DNA of 13,682 nt from Burkholderiaceae bacterium (GTDB lineage Bacteria > Pseudomonadota > Gammaproteobacteria > Burkholderiales > Burkholderiaceae_D), in NCBI GenBank assembly GCA_031261905.1, contig JAISIS010000010.1, positions 1 through 13,682 on the forward strand, written 5' to 3'. Positions 1-8,479 of this stretch are shown here, piece after piece; positions within the stretch are counted from its first letter, which is position 1; the number at the start of each line of letters is the position of its first letter. The translations under genes were made by a program, and so were the position numbers. Under the pieces are notes generated by a model, which was given only the letters and a program-made list of their open reading frames with translations, made no database searches and was not told where the DNA came from.

Positions 1-1736
1 CGACCGCTGACCCGCATCTTTCCGAGTATCTTCCGGAGCACTGGCAATGCCGAAAATGGCTTTCCGGGTTTGATGGTTCGGCCGGTACGCTTGTTGTCAC
101 ACAGGAAGACGCCGGGCTATGGACGGACAGCCGCTACTGGGTTCAGGCGGAAAAGCAACTGGCGGGAACCGGGATCATCGGAATGAATATTACCGGAGGG
201 CAGACCCTGCCCTGGGCTGACTGGCTGGCGGCGCAATTGTCTCCTGGAGCGGCTGTAGCGGTGGATGGCGGCATGATCAGCCTGGAAATGGGACGGCGGC
301 TGGACGAAAAGTTTCGCGCCGCCAACCTGCGTTTTGTATCGGATTGTGACCTGGTTTCCGGTATATGGACAGATCGCCCGCCATTGCCGCAATCACCGGT
401 TTATGAGCATGACGCGGCTTTTGTTGCACTCTCCCGCGCTGAAAAATTGCAGTTGTTGCGCCAGAAGCTCTCGGAAGCGGGAGCAGGATGGCATTTCATT
501 TCCACCCTGGATGACATTGCCTGGTTGCTGAATTTGCGAGGCTCGGATATCGCCTTCAATCCGCTGTTTATTGCCCATTGCCTGGTTGGCCAGGAGGCAG
601 TGGCGCTCTTTATCGACAGCGAAAAAGTATCAACGGCATTGCAGGAGACGCTTGCAGCGGACGGCATTACGCTTTACCCGTACGGGAACGCCGCGTCTGC
701 GCTGGAGGGCTTGCCGTCTGATGCGGTACTGCTGCTGGATCCCCGGCGCGTCACTTCAGGGATGTTTCAGGCCGTCAGGAATGGTGTGCATGTTGTGGAA
801 GCCATTAATCCGGGCGTGCTGCTGAAATCCCGCAAGGCGGAAAGTGAGATAGTGCATATTCGCCGTACTATGGAAGAGGATGGCGCCGCGCTTTGTGAAT
901 GTTTTGCCTGGCTGGAAAATGCGATCCGGCAAGGACAAAGGGTGACCGAGCTGACGGTTGCGGAAAAAATGGAGGCTTGCCGCAAGGAGCGGCCCGGCTA
1001 TGTCAGCCTGAGTTTTGACACCATAGCCGGATTCAATGAAAACGCCGCGTTACCGCATTACCGCGCCACAGAGGAAAGCCATGCGGTTATCCGCGCGCCG
1101 GGCCTTTTGCTGGTGGATTCCGGAGGGCAGTATCCGGGAGGCACGACCGATGTAACCCGCGTCATTTCAATAGGCGAGCCGTCAGCGGAACAGAAGCGGG
1201 ATTTTACCCTGGTGCTCAAGGGGCTGATTGCCCTGTCTTCCGCATTTTTCCCCCGCTCCATCCGTTCCGCCATGCTGGATGCCATTGCGCGCGCACCGCT
1301 TTGGCGGCAGGGGCTGGATTACGGCCACGGGACAGGACACGGCATAGGCTATTTCCTTAACGTGCATGAAGGCCCCCAGTCATTGTCCTACCATGCTGCG
1401 GCGGAAGCGTATACCGCTATGGAAGAAGGAATGATCACGTCCATTGAGCCGGGTATTTACCGTCCCGGACGGTGGGGCATCCGCCTTGAAAATCTGGTGG
1501 TCAATCGCCAGGCGGAAAATACGGAATTTGGCGATTATTTGTGTTTCGAGACACTGACGTTATGCCCTTTTGACACGCGTTGCCTGGATCCGGGGCTGTT
1601 AACGCATTCGGAAGTTGCCTGGATAAACCGTTACCATGCGGAAGTTCGCCACCGCCTGTCGCCATTGCTTTCAGCAACGGCGAGGGCCTGGCTGGAACCG
1701 CTTACACATCCCCTGCCGCCCCCGGCATTTGCCTGA
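1..1736 (+). CDS. Xaa-Pro aminopeptidase (aminopeptidase P, peptidase family M24), 5' end missing
   Basis: The reading frame is already open at base 3, and its first residues (TADPHLSEYLPEHW, then a GFDGSAGTLVV stretch) are typical of the creatinase-like N-terminal domain of large aminopeptidase P, so the gene begins left of the window; the ATG at 183 is internal. 577 residues are visible. Family enzymes remove an N-terminal residue in front of proline and use two metal ions, usually Mn. In fragment numbering the expected metal ligands are present: D372 (in LLLVDSGGQY), D383 (in GGTTDVTR), H446 (in GHGTGHGIG), E482 (in SIEPGIY) and E496 (in IRLENLV); H455 of the HEGP motif is the usual extra active-site histidine. 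The C-terminal tail with CFETLTLCPFD fits the M24 C-terminal region of the roughly 600-residue, eukaryote-like form rather than the shorter E. coli PepP. No signal peptide can be judged. It converges with the small gene at 1780-2034, leaving 43 bp. Confidence 0.93.
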   Translation, partial: TADPHLSEYLPEHWQCRKWLSGFDGSAGTLVVTQEDAGLWTDSRYWVQAEKQLAGTGIIGMNITGGQTLPWADWLAAQLSPGAAVAVDGGMISLEMGRRLDEKFRAANLRFVSDCDLVSGIWTDRPPLPQSPVYEHDAAFVALSRAEKLQLLRQKLSEAGAGWHFISTLDDIAWLLNLRGSDIAFNPLFIAHCLVGQEAVALFIDSEKVSTALQETLAADGITLYPYGNAASALEGLPSDAVLLLDPRRVTSGMFQAVRNGVHVVEAINPGVLLKSRKAESEIVHIRRTMEEDGAALCECFAWLENAIRQGQRVTELTVAEKMEACRKERPGYVSLSFDTIAGFNENAALPHYRATEESHAVIRAPGLLLVDSGGQYPGGTTDVTRVISIGEPSAEQKRDFTLVLKGLIALSSAFFPRSIRSAMLDAIARAPLWRQGLDYGHGTGHGIGYFLNVHEGPQSLSYHAAAEAYTAMEEGMITSIEPGIYRPGRWGIRLENLVVNRQAENTEFGDYLCFETLTLCPFDTRCLDPGLLTHSEVAWINRYHAEVRHRLSPLLSATARAWLEPLTHPLPPPAFA

Positions 1737-1779
1737 TGCGGGGAAACCGTGCAGGGGCATTCGTTTTTATGGGGCCGTC

Positions 1780-2034
1780 CTAGATGATGTGCCTGCCAGT
1801 TCCGGAAAGCTCGTAAGATTCGGAAATGGCATAGCCTTTTTCCTGTATCTGTCTGGCCGGATAAATAATGGAAAGATCATCCAGCGACTGTGTATCCAGA
1901 TTAAGATCCACACCCCTGTCTACCGCTTCCCAGTCCGTGTTGGCGGCTTCCGCCGGTATCAGCTTTCCTTCCGGCACAATCAGCCAGGAATAACGGTTAT
2001 CTTTTTCTTTTCTGCGGAAAATATCGATCCTCAT
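1780..2034 (-). CDS. small DUF6139-like protein of unknown function
   Basis: This 84-residue protein starts MRIDIFRRKEKDNRYSWLIV and continues with PEGKLIPAEAANTDWEAV, a pattern I recognise from short conserved betaproteobacterial proteins labelled DUF6139; no function is known to me. It is acidic and hydrophilic, with no signal peptide, membrane segment or cysteine pair, so it is probably cytosolic. The frame is open 19 codons further upstream (to 2091), but the ATG at 2034 is preceded by a perfect AGGAGG, which fixes the start. It lies downstream of gyrB on the same strand, 125 bp away and beyond a hairpin, so it may have its own promoter or depend on gyrB read-through; I see no clear promoter. 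The coding call is well supported; the family name is from memory. Confidence 0.8.
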   Translation of the reverse strand: MRIDIFRRKEKDNRYSWLIVPEGKLIPAEAANTDWEAVDRGVDLNLDTQSLDDLSIIYPARQIQEKGYAISESYELSGTGRHII

Positions 2035-2040
2035 GCTGTG

Positions 2041-2046
2041 CCTCCT
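2041..2046 (-). promoter_or_regulatory. strong ribosome binding site that sets the DUF6139-like start
   Basis: On the minus strand this reads AGGAGG, six bases before the ATG at 2034-2032. It is a full Shine-Dalgarno match and is the reason for choosing the 84-residue product over a 103-residue one. Confidence 0.8.
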
Positions 2047-2130
2047 GACAAAAGCATTGAACAAAGCGCAAGGGACGAGTGTCCTGACCACATCCCCCTG
2101 GCTTTCAGCATACTATGGAATTTGCGGACG

Positions 2131-2156
2131 GGAAAGTGCCTGCCCGCAGGCAGGCA
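2131..2156 (-). terminator. hairpin directly after gyrB, possible weak terminator
   Basis: A perfect 8-bp stem, TGCCTGCC (2137-2144) against GGCAGGCA (2149-2156), with a 4-base loop, lies 3 bases past the gyrB stop codon in the direction of transcription. Read on the minus strand it is followed only by CTTTCC, so the U-tract is poor. It may be a weak terminator or a 3'-end stabilising structure. Confidence 0.42.
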
Positions 2157-2159
2157 TCA

Positions 2160-4667
<2,508 letters not shown>

Positions 4668-4708
4668 TTAAAACGCAGGCCCTGGCCGATGGGCAGGCCT
4701 CAATAAAC

Positions 4709-4750
4709 GATGACGGATACGCCAAGAATTGCCTGAAACGTATCCGCATC
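4709..4750 (-). repeat. inverted repeat in the dnaN-gyrB spacer (likely mRNA hairpin)
   Basis: CGGATACG (4714-4721) and CGTATCCG (4739-4746) are perfect 8-bp arms around a 17-base loop. Beyond a single bulged A at 4713 the pairing continues for four more bases (GATG 4709-4712 with CATC 4747-4750), giving a 12-bp stem. It begins 20 bases after the dnaN stop. No proper U-tract follows (TCGTTTATTG), so it is more likely a processing or stability element or a weak attenuator than a full terminator. Confidence 0.6.
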
Positions 4751-4769
4751 GGGAACAAATATCGAAAAA

Positions 4770-5876
4770 TCAGATGCGCATGGGCATGACAACGTATTTG
4801 AAATCCGGGTTGTCGGGCACAGTAATCAGGGCGGACGAATTGGCGTCGCCCAGTTCTACAATGACGGAGTCTCCCTTCTGGTTCCCAAGGACATCCAGCA
4901 GGTAGGTGACGTTGAAGCCGATATCAATGCTATCGCCGCCATAGTCGATTTCAAGTTCCTCAATCGCCTCTTCCTGGTCGGTATTGGTTGAGCTGATTTT
5001 GAGGCTGCCGCCTTCAACGATGCAGCGGATGCCCTTGAATTTGTCGCTGGTCATGATGGCGGCGCGCTGCAGCGCGCGTTGCAACGATTCGCGTTGCAGG
5101 GTAAAGCGGTTTTTGTAGCCTTTGGGGATGACGCGGCCATAATCCGGGAATTTTCCTTCAACCAGCTTGGAAATCAGCTCAATGCCGGAAAAGGAAAATT
5201 TTATCTGGTTGCCGCTGATGTCAATGCGCACAGGCTCGTCCGAGTCATCCAGCAGGCGCTGCAATTCCATAATTGTTTTGCGCGGGATAATGACTTCACT
5301 GTGCTCATGCGCCTTGCCGGTATTGATCTGGCAGTAGGCCAGGCGATGTCCGTCTGTTGCCACGGCCGAGAGTATTTCCCCATCCGTAATCAGCAGCAGG
5401 CCATTAAGATAGTAACGGATATCCTGCTGGGCCATGGCGAAATGCACCATGCCGAAAAGTGCTTTCAGTGTTTTTTGCGGCAGTTCGGCGCTGGTTTCAT
5501 AGGTTTGCGCTTCCGCAACGGTCGGGAAATCGCTGGCCGGCAGTGTTTGCAGGGAAAAACGGGAGCGACCGGATTGTACGGTCAGGCGCTTGTCGAGCAG
5601 CGTCAGGGAAACTTCGGCGGCGTCAGGCAGCGCGCGCAGGATATCAACCAGTTTTCGCGCCGCGACAGTCGTTGCCGCCACATCATCTCCGGAGCCGACT
5701 TCCGCGCTGGTCATGATCTGGACTTCCGTATCGGTTGACAGGAATGAAACCGCGTTTCCTTCCTTTTTGATCAGGATATTGGCCAGGATGGGCAGGGTAT
5801 GCCGACGTTCCACGATGCCGCTTACGGTTTGCAGGGGGCGAAGAAGATTGTCTCTGCCTGTTTTAACGAGTTGCAT
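4770..5876 (-). CDS. dnaN: DNA polymerase III beta sliding clamp
   Basis: This 368-residue protein has the normal length of the beta clamp, a ring-shaped dimer that tethers DNA polymerase III and other repair and replication proteins to DNA. The opening (MQLVKTGRDNLLRPLQTVSG followed by RRHTLPILANIL) is characteristic, as are LPASDFP, the domain 2 segment FAMAQQDIRYYLNG followed by ATDGHRLAY, and the closing VVMPMRI, whose hydrophobic residues line the partner-binding pocket. Three similar clamp folds of about 120 residues each are expected. The ATG at 5876 has AAGGA about 7 bases upstream. It lies 58 bp downstream of dnaA on the same strand, so co-transcription with dnaA is likely; the spacer contains no DnaA box. 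Confidence 0.98.
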   Translation of the reverse strand: MQLVKTGRDNLLRPLQTVSGIVERRHTLPILANILIKKEGNAVSFLSTDTEVQIMTSAEVGSGDDVAATTVAARKLVDILRALPDAAEVSLTLLDKRLTVQSGRSRFSLQTLPASDFPTVAEAQTYETSAELPQKTLKALFGMVHFAMAQQDIRYYLNGLLLITDGEILSAVATDGHRLAYCQINTGKAHEHSEVIIPRKTIMELQRLLDDSDEPVRIDISGNQIKFSFSGIELISKLVEGKFPDYGRVIPKGYKNRFTLQRESLQRALQRAAIMTSDKFKGIRCIVEGGSLKISSTNTDQEEAIEELEIDYGGDSIDIGFNVTYLLDVLGNQKGDSVIVELGDANSSALITVPDNPDFKYVVMPMRI

Positions 5877-5934
5877 GTTTCTGTCCTTGAAAATGTAATC
5901 CGGTTAAGTATGGGTTATGGGGTGGTCGGGATGA

Positions 5935-7305
5935 TCAACTCTCCAGCATTTGCTTCAGCACGTGCAGTTCCCTTGCGAGTTCCTGGTTTCGCACCCGCTC
6001 CTGGGTAATTTTCTTGACGGCGTGCAATACAGTCGTGTGGTCCCGTCCGCCAAAGCGTTTGCCGATTTCAGGCAGGCTGTGCTGGGTCAGTTCCTTGGTG
6101 AGGTACATGGCTATCTGGCGCGGGCGCGCGAGATTGGCCGTTCGTCGTTTGGAGAGCATGTCCGCCAGCTTGATGCGATAAAAATCCGCAACGGTTTTCT
6201 GAATGTTCTCAATAGTAGTCTTGTTGCTGTTTGCCGCCAGCAGATCCTTGAGCGAGTCTCTTGCCAGATCAACCGTGATGGGTTTGCCGTGAAAACGGGA
6301 GTAGGCCAGCATTTTGCGCAACGCGCCTTCCAGTTCACGCACATTTGAGCGAACCTGGCTGGCGACAAAGAAGGCGACATCATCCGGGAGGCGGGCGTCT
6401 TCAAGGTTGGCCTTTTTCAGCAGGATTGCCACGCGCATTTCCAGTTCGGGCGGTTCAACTTCAACCGTCAGACCGGAAGACAGGCGGGAGGTAATGCGCC
6501 CGTCCAGCCCGGATATTTCTCCGGGATGGGATTCGCCGGTAATGACGAGCTGTTTTTTTTCCCGGAAGAGCGCTTCAAACAAATAGAAAAACTCTTCCGT
6601 GGAACGCTGCTTGCCGGTCAGAAACTGGATATCATCTATTAGCAGGACATCCAGGGTGCGGTAGTAACGCTGAAATTCATCAAAGCCCTTTTTCTGGTAA
6701 GCGGAAACCACATCACGGACATAGCCTTCGGAGTGAATATAACGGATCCGGGCTTTTGGTTTTTCCTGCATGATATGGTTGCCAATGGCATGGATCAGGT
6801 GTGTTTTTCCGAGGCCTACGCCGCCATGAAGATACAGCGGGTTGTATGATGAGCCGGGGTTGTTTGCCACCTGGATGGCGGCCGCCCGCGCAAGCTGGTT
6901 GGCCTTGCCTACGACAAAGCTGTCAAACGTCATGTCATGGTTGATGCTGTTCTGGGCGCGTTGCGGCTTCGCAGGCGCTGTCGCCGACTGGTTATGGGCA
7001 CTGGCGGTTGCCGTGCCGTTGATCGCTTTGGGCTGGGGCGACAATGACGGGGAAACGGGTTTGCCCTGTTTCTCAAGCACGAATCGGATTTCAACAGGTT
7101 CATGCCAGTACTGGGATGCCAGCGCGGCCAGACGGCCTGAAAAACGGCTTTTGACCCAGTCCCGCTTCATGGGATTGGGCGCCGCGATGCTCATGATGCC
7201 TTCCCCGTAACCAAGCGGCGTCAGCGGCTTTATCCAGGTGTCGTACTGCTGAGGGGGCAAGTCTATTTTCAGTTGCGCCAGACAGTTTTGCCAGAAACTT
7301 TTCAT
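5935..7305 (-). CDS. dnaA: chromosomal replication initiator DnaA
   Basis: DnaA binds DnaA boxes and, as an ATP-bound oligomer, melts the origin and recruits the helicase. 456 residues are read from the ATG at 7305, chosen because [12 protein letters not shown] aligns with the start of other betaproteobacterial DnaA proteins; an ATG five codons upstream (7320) is possible, and neither has a clear Shine-Dalgarno. Domain I covers about 1-75; a Pro/Ala/Ser-rich linker spans about 80-122. The AAA+ domain III carries Walker A GGVGLGKT (161-168), Walker B VLLIDDI (220-226) and box VII arginines R270 and R274. The DNA-binding domain IV has the signature [15 protein letters not shown] (417-431 region). 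Sensor-1 reads ITGESHPGE and box VII reads SRL where related proteins usually show TSD/TCD and SRF; the arginines are kept. A perfect DnaA box upstream suggests autoregulation. Confidence 0.97.
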   Translation of the reverse strand: MKSFWQNCLAQLKIDLPPQQYDTWIKPLTPLGYGEGIMSIAAPNPMKRDWVKSRFSGRLAALASQYWHEPVEIRFVLEKQGKPVSPSLSPQPKAINGTATASAHNQSATAPAKPQRAQNSINHDMTFDSFVVGKANQLARAAAIQVANNPGSSYNPLYLHGGVGLGKTHLIHAIGNHIMQEKPKARIRYIHSEGYVRDVVSAYQKKGFDEFQRYYRTLDVLLIDDIQFLTGKQRSTEEFFYLFEALFREKKQLVITGESHPGEISGLDGRITSRLSSGLTVEVEPPELEMRVAILLKKANLEDARLPDDVAFFVASQVRSNVRELEGALRKMLAYSRFHGKPITVDLARDSLKDLLAANSNKTTIENIQKTVADFYRIKLADMLSKRRTANLARPRQIAMYLTKELTQHSLPEIGKRFGGRDHTTVLHAVKKITQERVRNQELARELHVLKQMLES

Positions 7306-7388
7306 ATTTAGAGCGACCATTATTTCTGTTTCAGGGATAACGTTTCCCGATGTGCGCCATCTGATCCGCTTATTCGCAAAAAGAAAGC

Positions 7389-7415
7389 ACATCCGCAGGC
7401 TTGTGGCGCGGATGT
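7389..7415. repeat. inverted repeat in the dnaA leader
   Basis: ACATCCGC (7389-7396) and GCGGATGT (7408-7415) are perfect 8-bp arms with an 11-base spacer. The element lies between the candidate dnaA promoter and the dnaA start, so it would be a hairpin in the 5' untranslated region or a protein-binding operator. Nothing in the sequence says which. Confidence 0.6.
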
Positions 7416-7447
7416 ATATCGTCAAATTAATGAACCGGAATCCTGTT

Positions 7448-7476
7448 ATTTTACTCCGAACCGGGGAAGTTATCCA
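7448..7476 (-). promoter_or_regulatory. candidate dnaA promoter overlapping a DnaA box
   Basis: On the minus strand, TAAAAT (7453-7448) is a good -10 and TGGATA (7476-7471) is a 4/6 match to the -35, separated by 17 bases. The -35 lies inside the DnaA box, an arrangement that would let DnaA repress its own gene. The leader would be about 135 bases. The -35 match is poor, so this is tentative. Confidence 0.35.
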
Positions 7477-7478
7477 CA
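7470..7478 (+). promoter_or_regulatory. perfect DnaA box (TTATCCACA)
   Basis: This is an exact match to the high-affinity E. coli DnaA box consensus, located in the divergent dnaA-rpmH spacer. A second site at 7370-7378 (TTATTCGCA) differs from TTATNCACA at one position. I find no further boxes of that quality in the spacers of this window. Confidence 0.75.
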
Positions 7479-7536
7479 GGTGGGGCAATTTTTCAGTGCG
7501 ATTTGTCTCAAATTATTTTATAGTTATCGGTAGTCC

Positions 7537-7566
7537 TTGACAGACGGGAGCAAATTACGGTCTAAT
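7537..7566 (+). promoter_or_regulatory. sigma70-type promoter for rpmH-rnpA-yidD-yidC
   Basis: TTGACA (7537-7542) is a perfect -35 and TCTAAT (7561-7566) a 5/6 match to the -10, with an 18-base spacer. Transcription would start near 7573, about 105 bases before rpmH, which suits a strongly expressed ribosomal-protein operon. Confidence 0.65.
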
Positions 7567-7574
7567 CATGGGTT

Positions 7575-7588
7575 CTTTGCGCGCAAAG
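7575..7588. repeat. 14-bp perfect palindrome in the rpmH leader
   Basis: CTTTGCGCGCAAAG is a perfect palindrome sitting at about the predicted transcription start. It could be a dimeric repressor site overlapping the promoter, or an RNA pairing element: its second arm (GCAAA) can also pair with TTTTGC just downstream (from about 7594), giving alternative folds. No known regulator is assigned. Confidence 0.5.
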
Positions 7589-7676
7589 CGATGTTTTGCC
7601 TTGGTCGCAGCAAGCGTCCGTCTGGCGAAATAACAGAGTCAACTGTTTATTACTACTGCTGATTAGCGAGATCACC

Positions 7677-7811
7677 ATGAAACGTACCTACCAACCTTCA
7701 GTTGTGCGCCGCAAGCGCACTCACGGTTTCCGCGCCCGTATGGCAACGAGAAGTGGCCGCGCTGTGCTGAATGCGCGCCGTGCCAAAGGCCGCAAACGTC
7801 TGGCTGTATAG
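7677..7811 (+). CDS. rpmH: large ribosomal subunit protein bL34
   Basis: This 44-residue, very basic protein ([18 protein letters not shown] to the end RKRLAV) is a complete bL34 of normal length, a component of the 50S ribosomal subunit. The frame is open upstream, but family length and sequence place the start at the ATG at 7677, with a modest CGAG-type Shine-Dalgarno six bases before it. It is the first gene of the operon served by the promoter at 7537-7566, and rnpA follows 9 bp after its stop. Confidence 0.98.
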   Translation: MKRTYQPSVVRRKRTHGFRARMATRSGRAVLNARRAKGRKRLAV

Positions 7812-7820
7812 TCCGGCGGT

Positions 7821-8210
7821 GTGGCGGCTTGCCGTGTGAGTAATTATTTTTCACGCGAAAGGCGCATCGTTAAAACGGATGATTTTTCATCCGTTTTTCG
7901 TTTGAGGCCAAAAAGCAGTACCGAGCATTTCACCCTCTATGCCCGGAAGGGTGTTTTGCCGTATGCCCGTCTGGGCCTGGTTGTGGCAAAACGCCTGGCT
8001 CCGCGCGCGGTGACGCGCAATACGATAAAACGGATGTGCCGGGAAGTGTTCAGAAAAAAAGAGCTTGAGGCAATGGATTATATTGTGCGTCTTTCCGCTT
8101 CACCAGCCTCCCGCAATGCGCCCGCCACGGGCGCGGGATTGAAGCAACTGTTGCGAAAAGAGCTTGAACAGTTGTTTGCGTTGCGGACAGGAAAGGGAGA
8201 AAGCCGATGA
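7821..8210 (+). CDS. rnpA: ribonuclease P protein component
   Basis: RnpA is the small basic protein partner of the RNase P ribozyme, which trims the 5' leader from tRNA precursors. The 129-residue reading contains [15 protein letters not shown] near the start, [17 protein letters not shown], and the family RNA-binding signature [13 protein letters not shown] at 66-78. The start codon is GTG; the one at 7821 lies 9 bp after rpmH, and a second in-frame GTG at 7836 would give 124 residues. Neither has a strong Shine-Dalgarno, so the start is uncertain by five codons, and coupling to rpmH translation is likely. Its stop overlaps the yidD start as ATGA. A stretch at about residues 93-105 (Ser/Ala/Pro-rich) is a variable loop also seen in relatives. 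Confidence 0.96.
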   Translation: MAACRVSNYFSRERRIVKTDDFSSVFRLRPKSSTEHFTLYARKGVLPYARLGLVVAKRLAPRAVTRNTIKRMCREVFRKKELEAMDYIVRLSASPASRNAPATGAGLKQLLRKELEQLFALRTGKGESR

Positions 8211-8473
8211 AATCACCCCTGCAATGGCTGCTGTTTATATTGTTGCGCGCATATCAATTGTGCATCAGCCCCTTTTTAGGGCAAAATTGTCGTTTTTATC
8301 CAACATGTTCCCAATATGCGATTGAAGCCGTTTCAATACATGGCGGCATAAAGGGGCTGTTTCTGGCGGCACGGCGTCTGTGCAAATGCCATCCATGGCA
8401 TGCAGGCGGGTTTGATCCCGTACCGTCCAAAAAAACCGGCCCGGTTTCGCCCCCGTGCCAACCTCGGAATTAA
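8207..8473 (+). CDS. yidD: membrane protein insertion efficiency factor YidD
   Basis: This 88-residue protein is a YidD homologue, a small amphipathic membrane-associated protein that assists YidC/Sec-dependent insertion. The N-terminal [18 protein letters not shown] is the membrane-binding helix. The conserved core [15 protein letters not shown] (27-41), with C28 and C34, is followed by [17 protein letters not shown] (57-73), with C59 and C61. It overlaps the rnpA stop by four bases (ATGA), with AGGGAGA upstream inside rnpA, so translation is probably coupled. The tail after residue 73 ([14 protein letters not shown]) is variable in the family. yidC begins 6 bp after its stop. Confidence 0.96.
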   Translation: MKSPLQWLLFILLRAYQLCISPFLGQNCRFYPTCSQYAIEAVSIHGGIKGLFLAARRLCKCHPWHAGGFDPVPSKKTGPVSPPCQPRN

Positions 8474-8479
8474 AAAGTT

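Larger units (their letters stand above)
7306..7676. other. divergent dnaA-rpmH spacer, candidate origin (oriC) region
   Basis: This 371-bp non-coding stretch separates leftward dnaA-dnaN-gyrB from rightward rpmH-rnpA-yidD-yidC. It contains one perfect and one near-perfect DnaA box, an AT-rich run at 7510-7527 (17 of 18 bases A or T) that could be an unwinding element, two inverted repeats and promoters on both strands. The dnaA-rpmH spacer is a common place for oriC, and the divergent gene direction fits. The small number of DnaA boxes means the origin could instead lie elsewhere and this could be only a promoter region. No plausible gene is seen in it. Confidence 0.45.

Noticed and set aside
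7306..7488. Upstream extension of the dnaA frame by about 61 codons
   Set aside because: The extra residues match nothing in DnaA, and the extension would cover the DnaA box and candidate promoter. An open frame of this length by chance is not very unlikely.
7541..7624. CAGACGG/CCGTCTG inverted repeat around the rpmH leader
   Set aside because: The 7-base arms are 70 bases apart and the left arm overlaps the promoter -35, so it would not be in the transcript; this is a chance-level match.
7836..7855. Possible SlmA binding site at the rnpA start (GTGAGTA with TCAC downstream)
   Set aside because: Only one half of the reported GTGAGTACTCAC palindrome is present; the other arm is displaced, so it is not a credible site.
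8429..8443. 15-base exact repeat shared by the end of yidD and 10881-10895 in the nucleotidase gene (seven A followed by CCGGCCCG)
   Set aside because: Both copies are in coding sequence in different frames, half of the match is an A-run, and one such match in a window of this size is near chance expectation.
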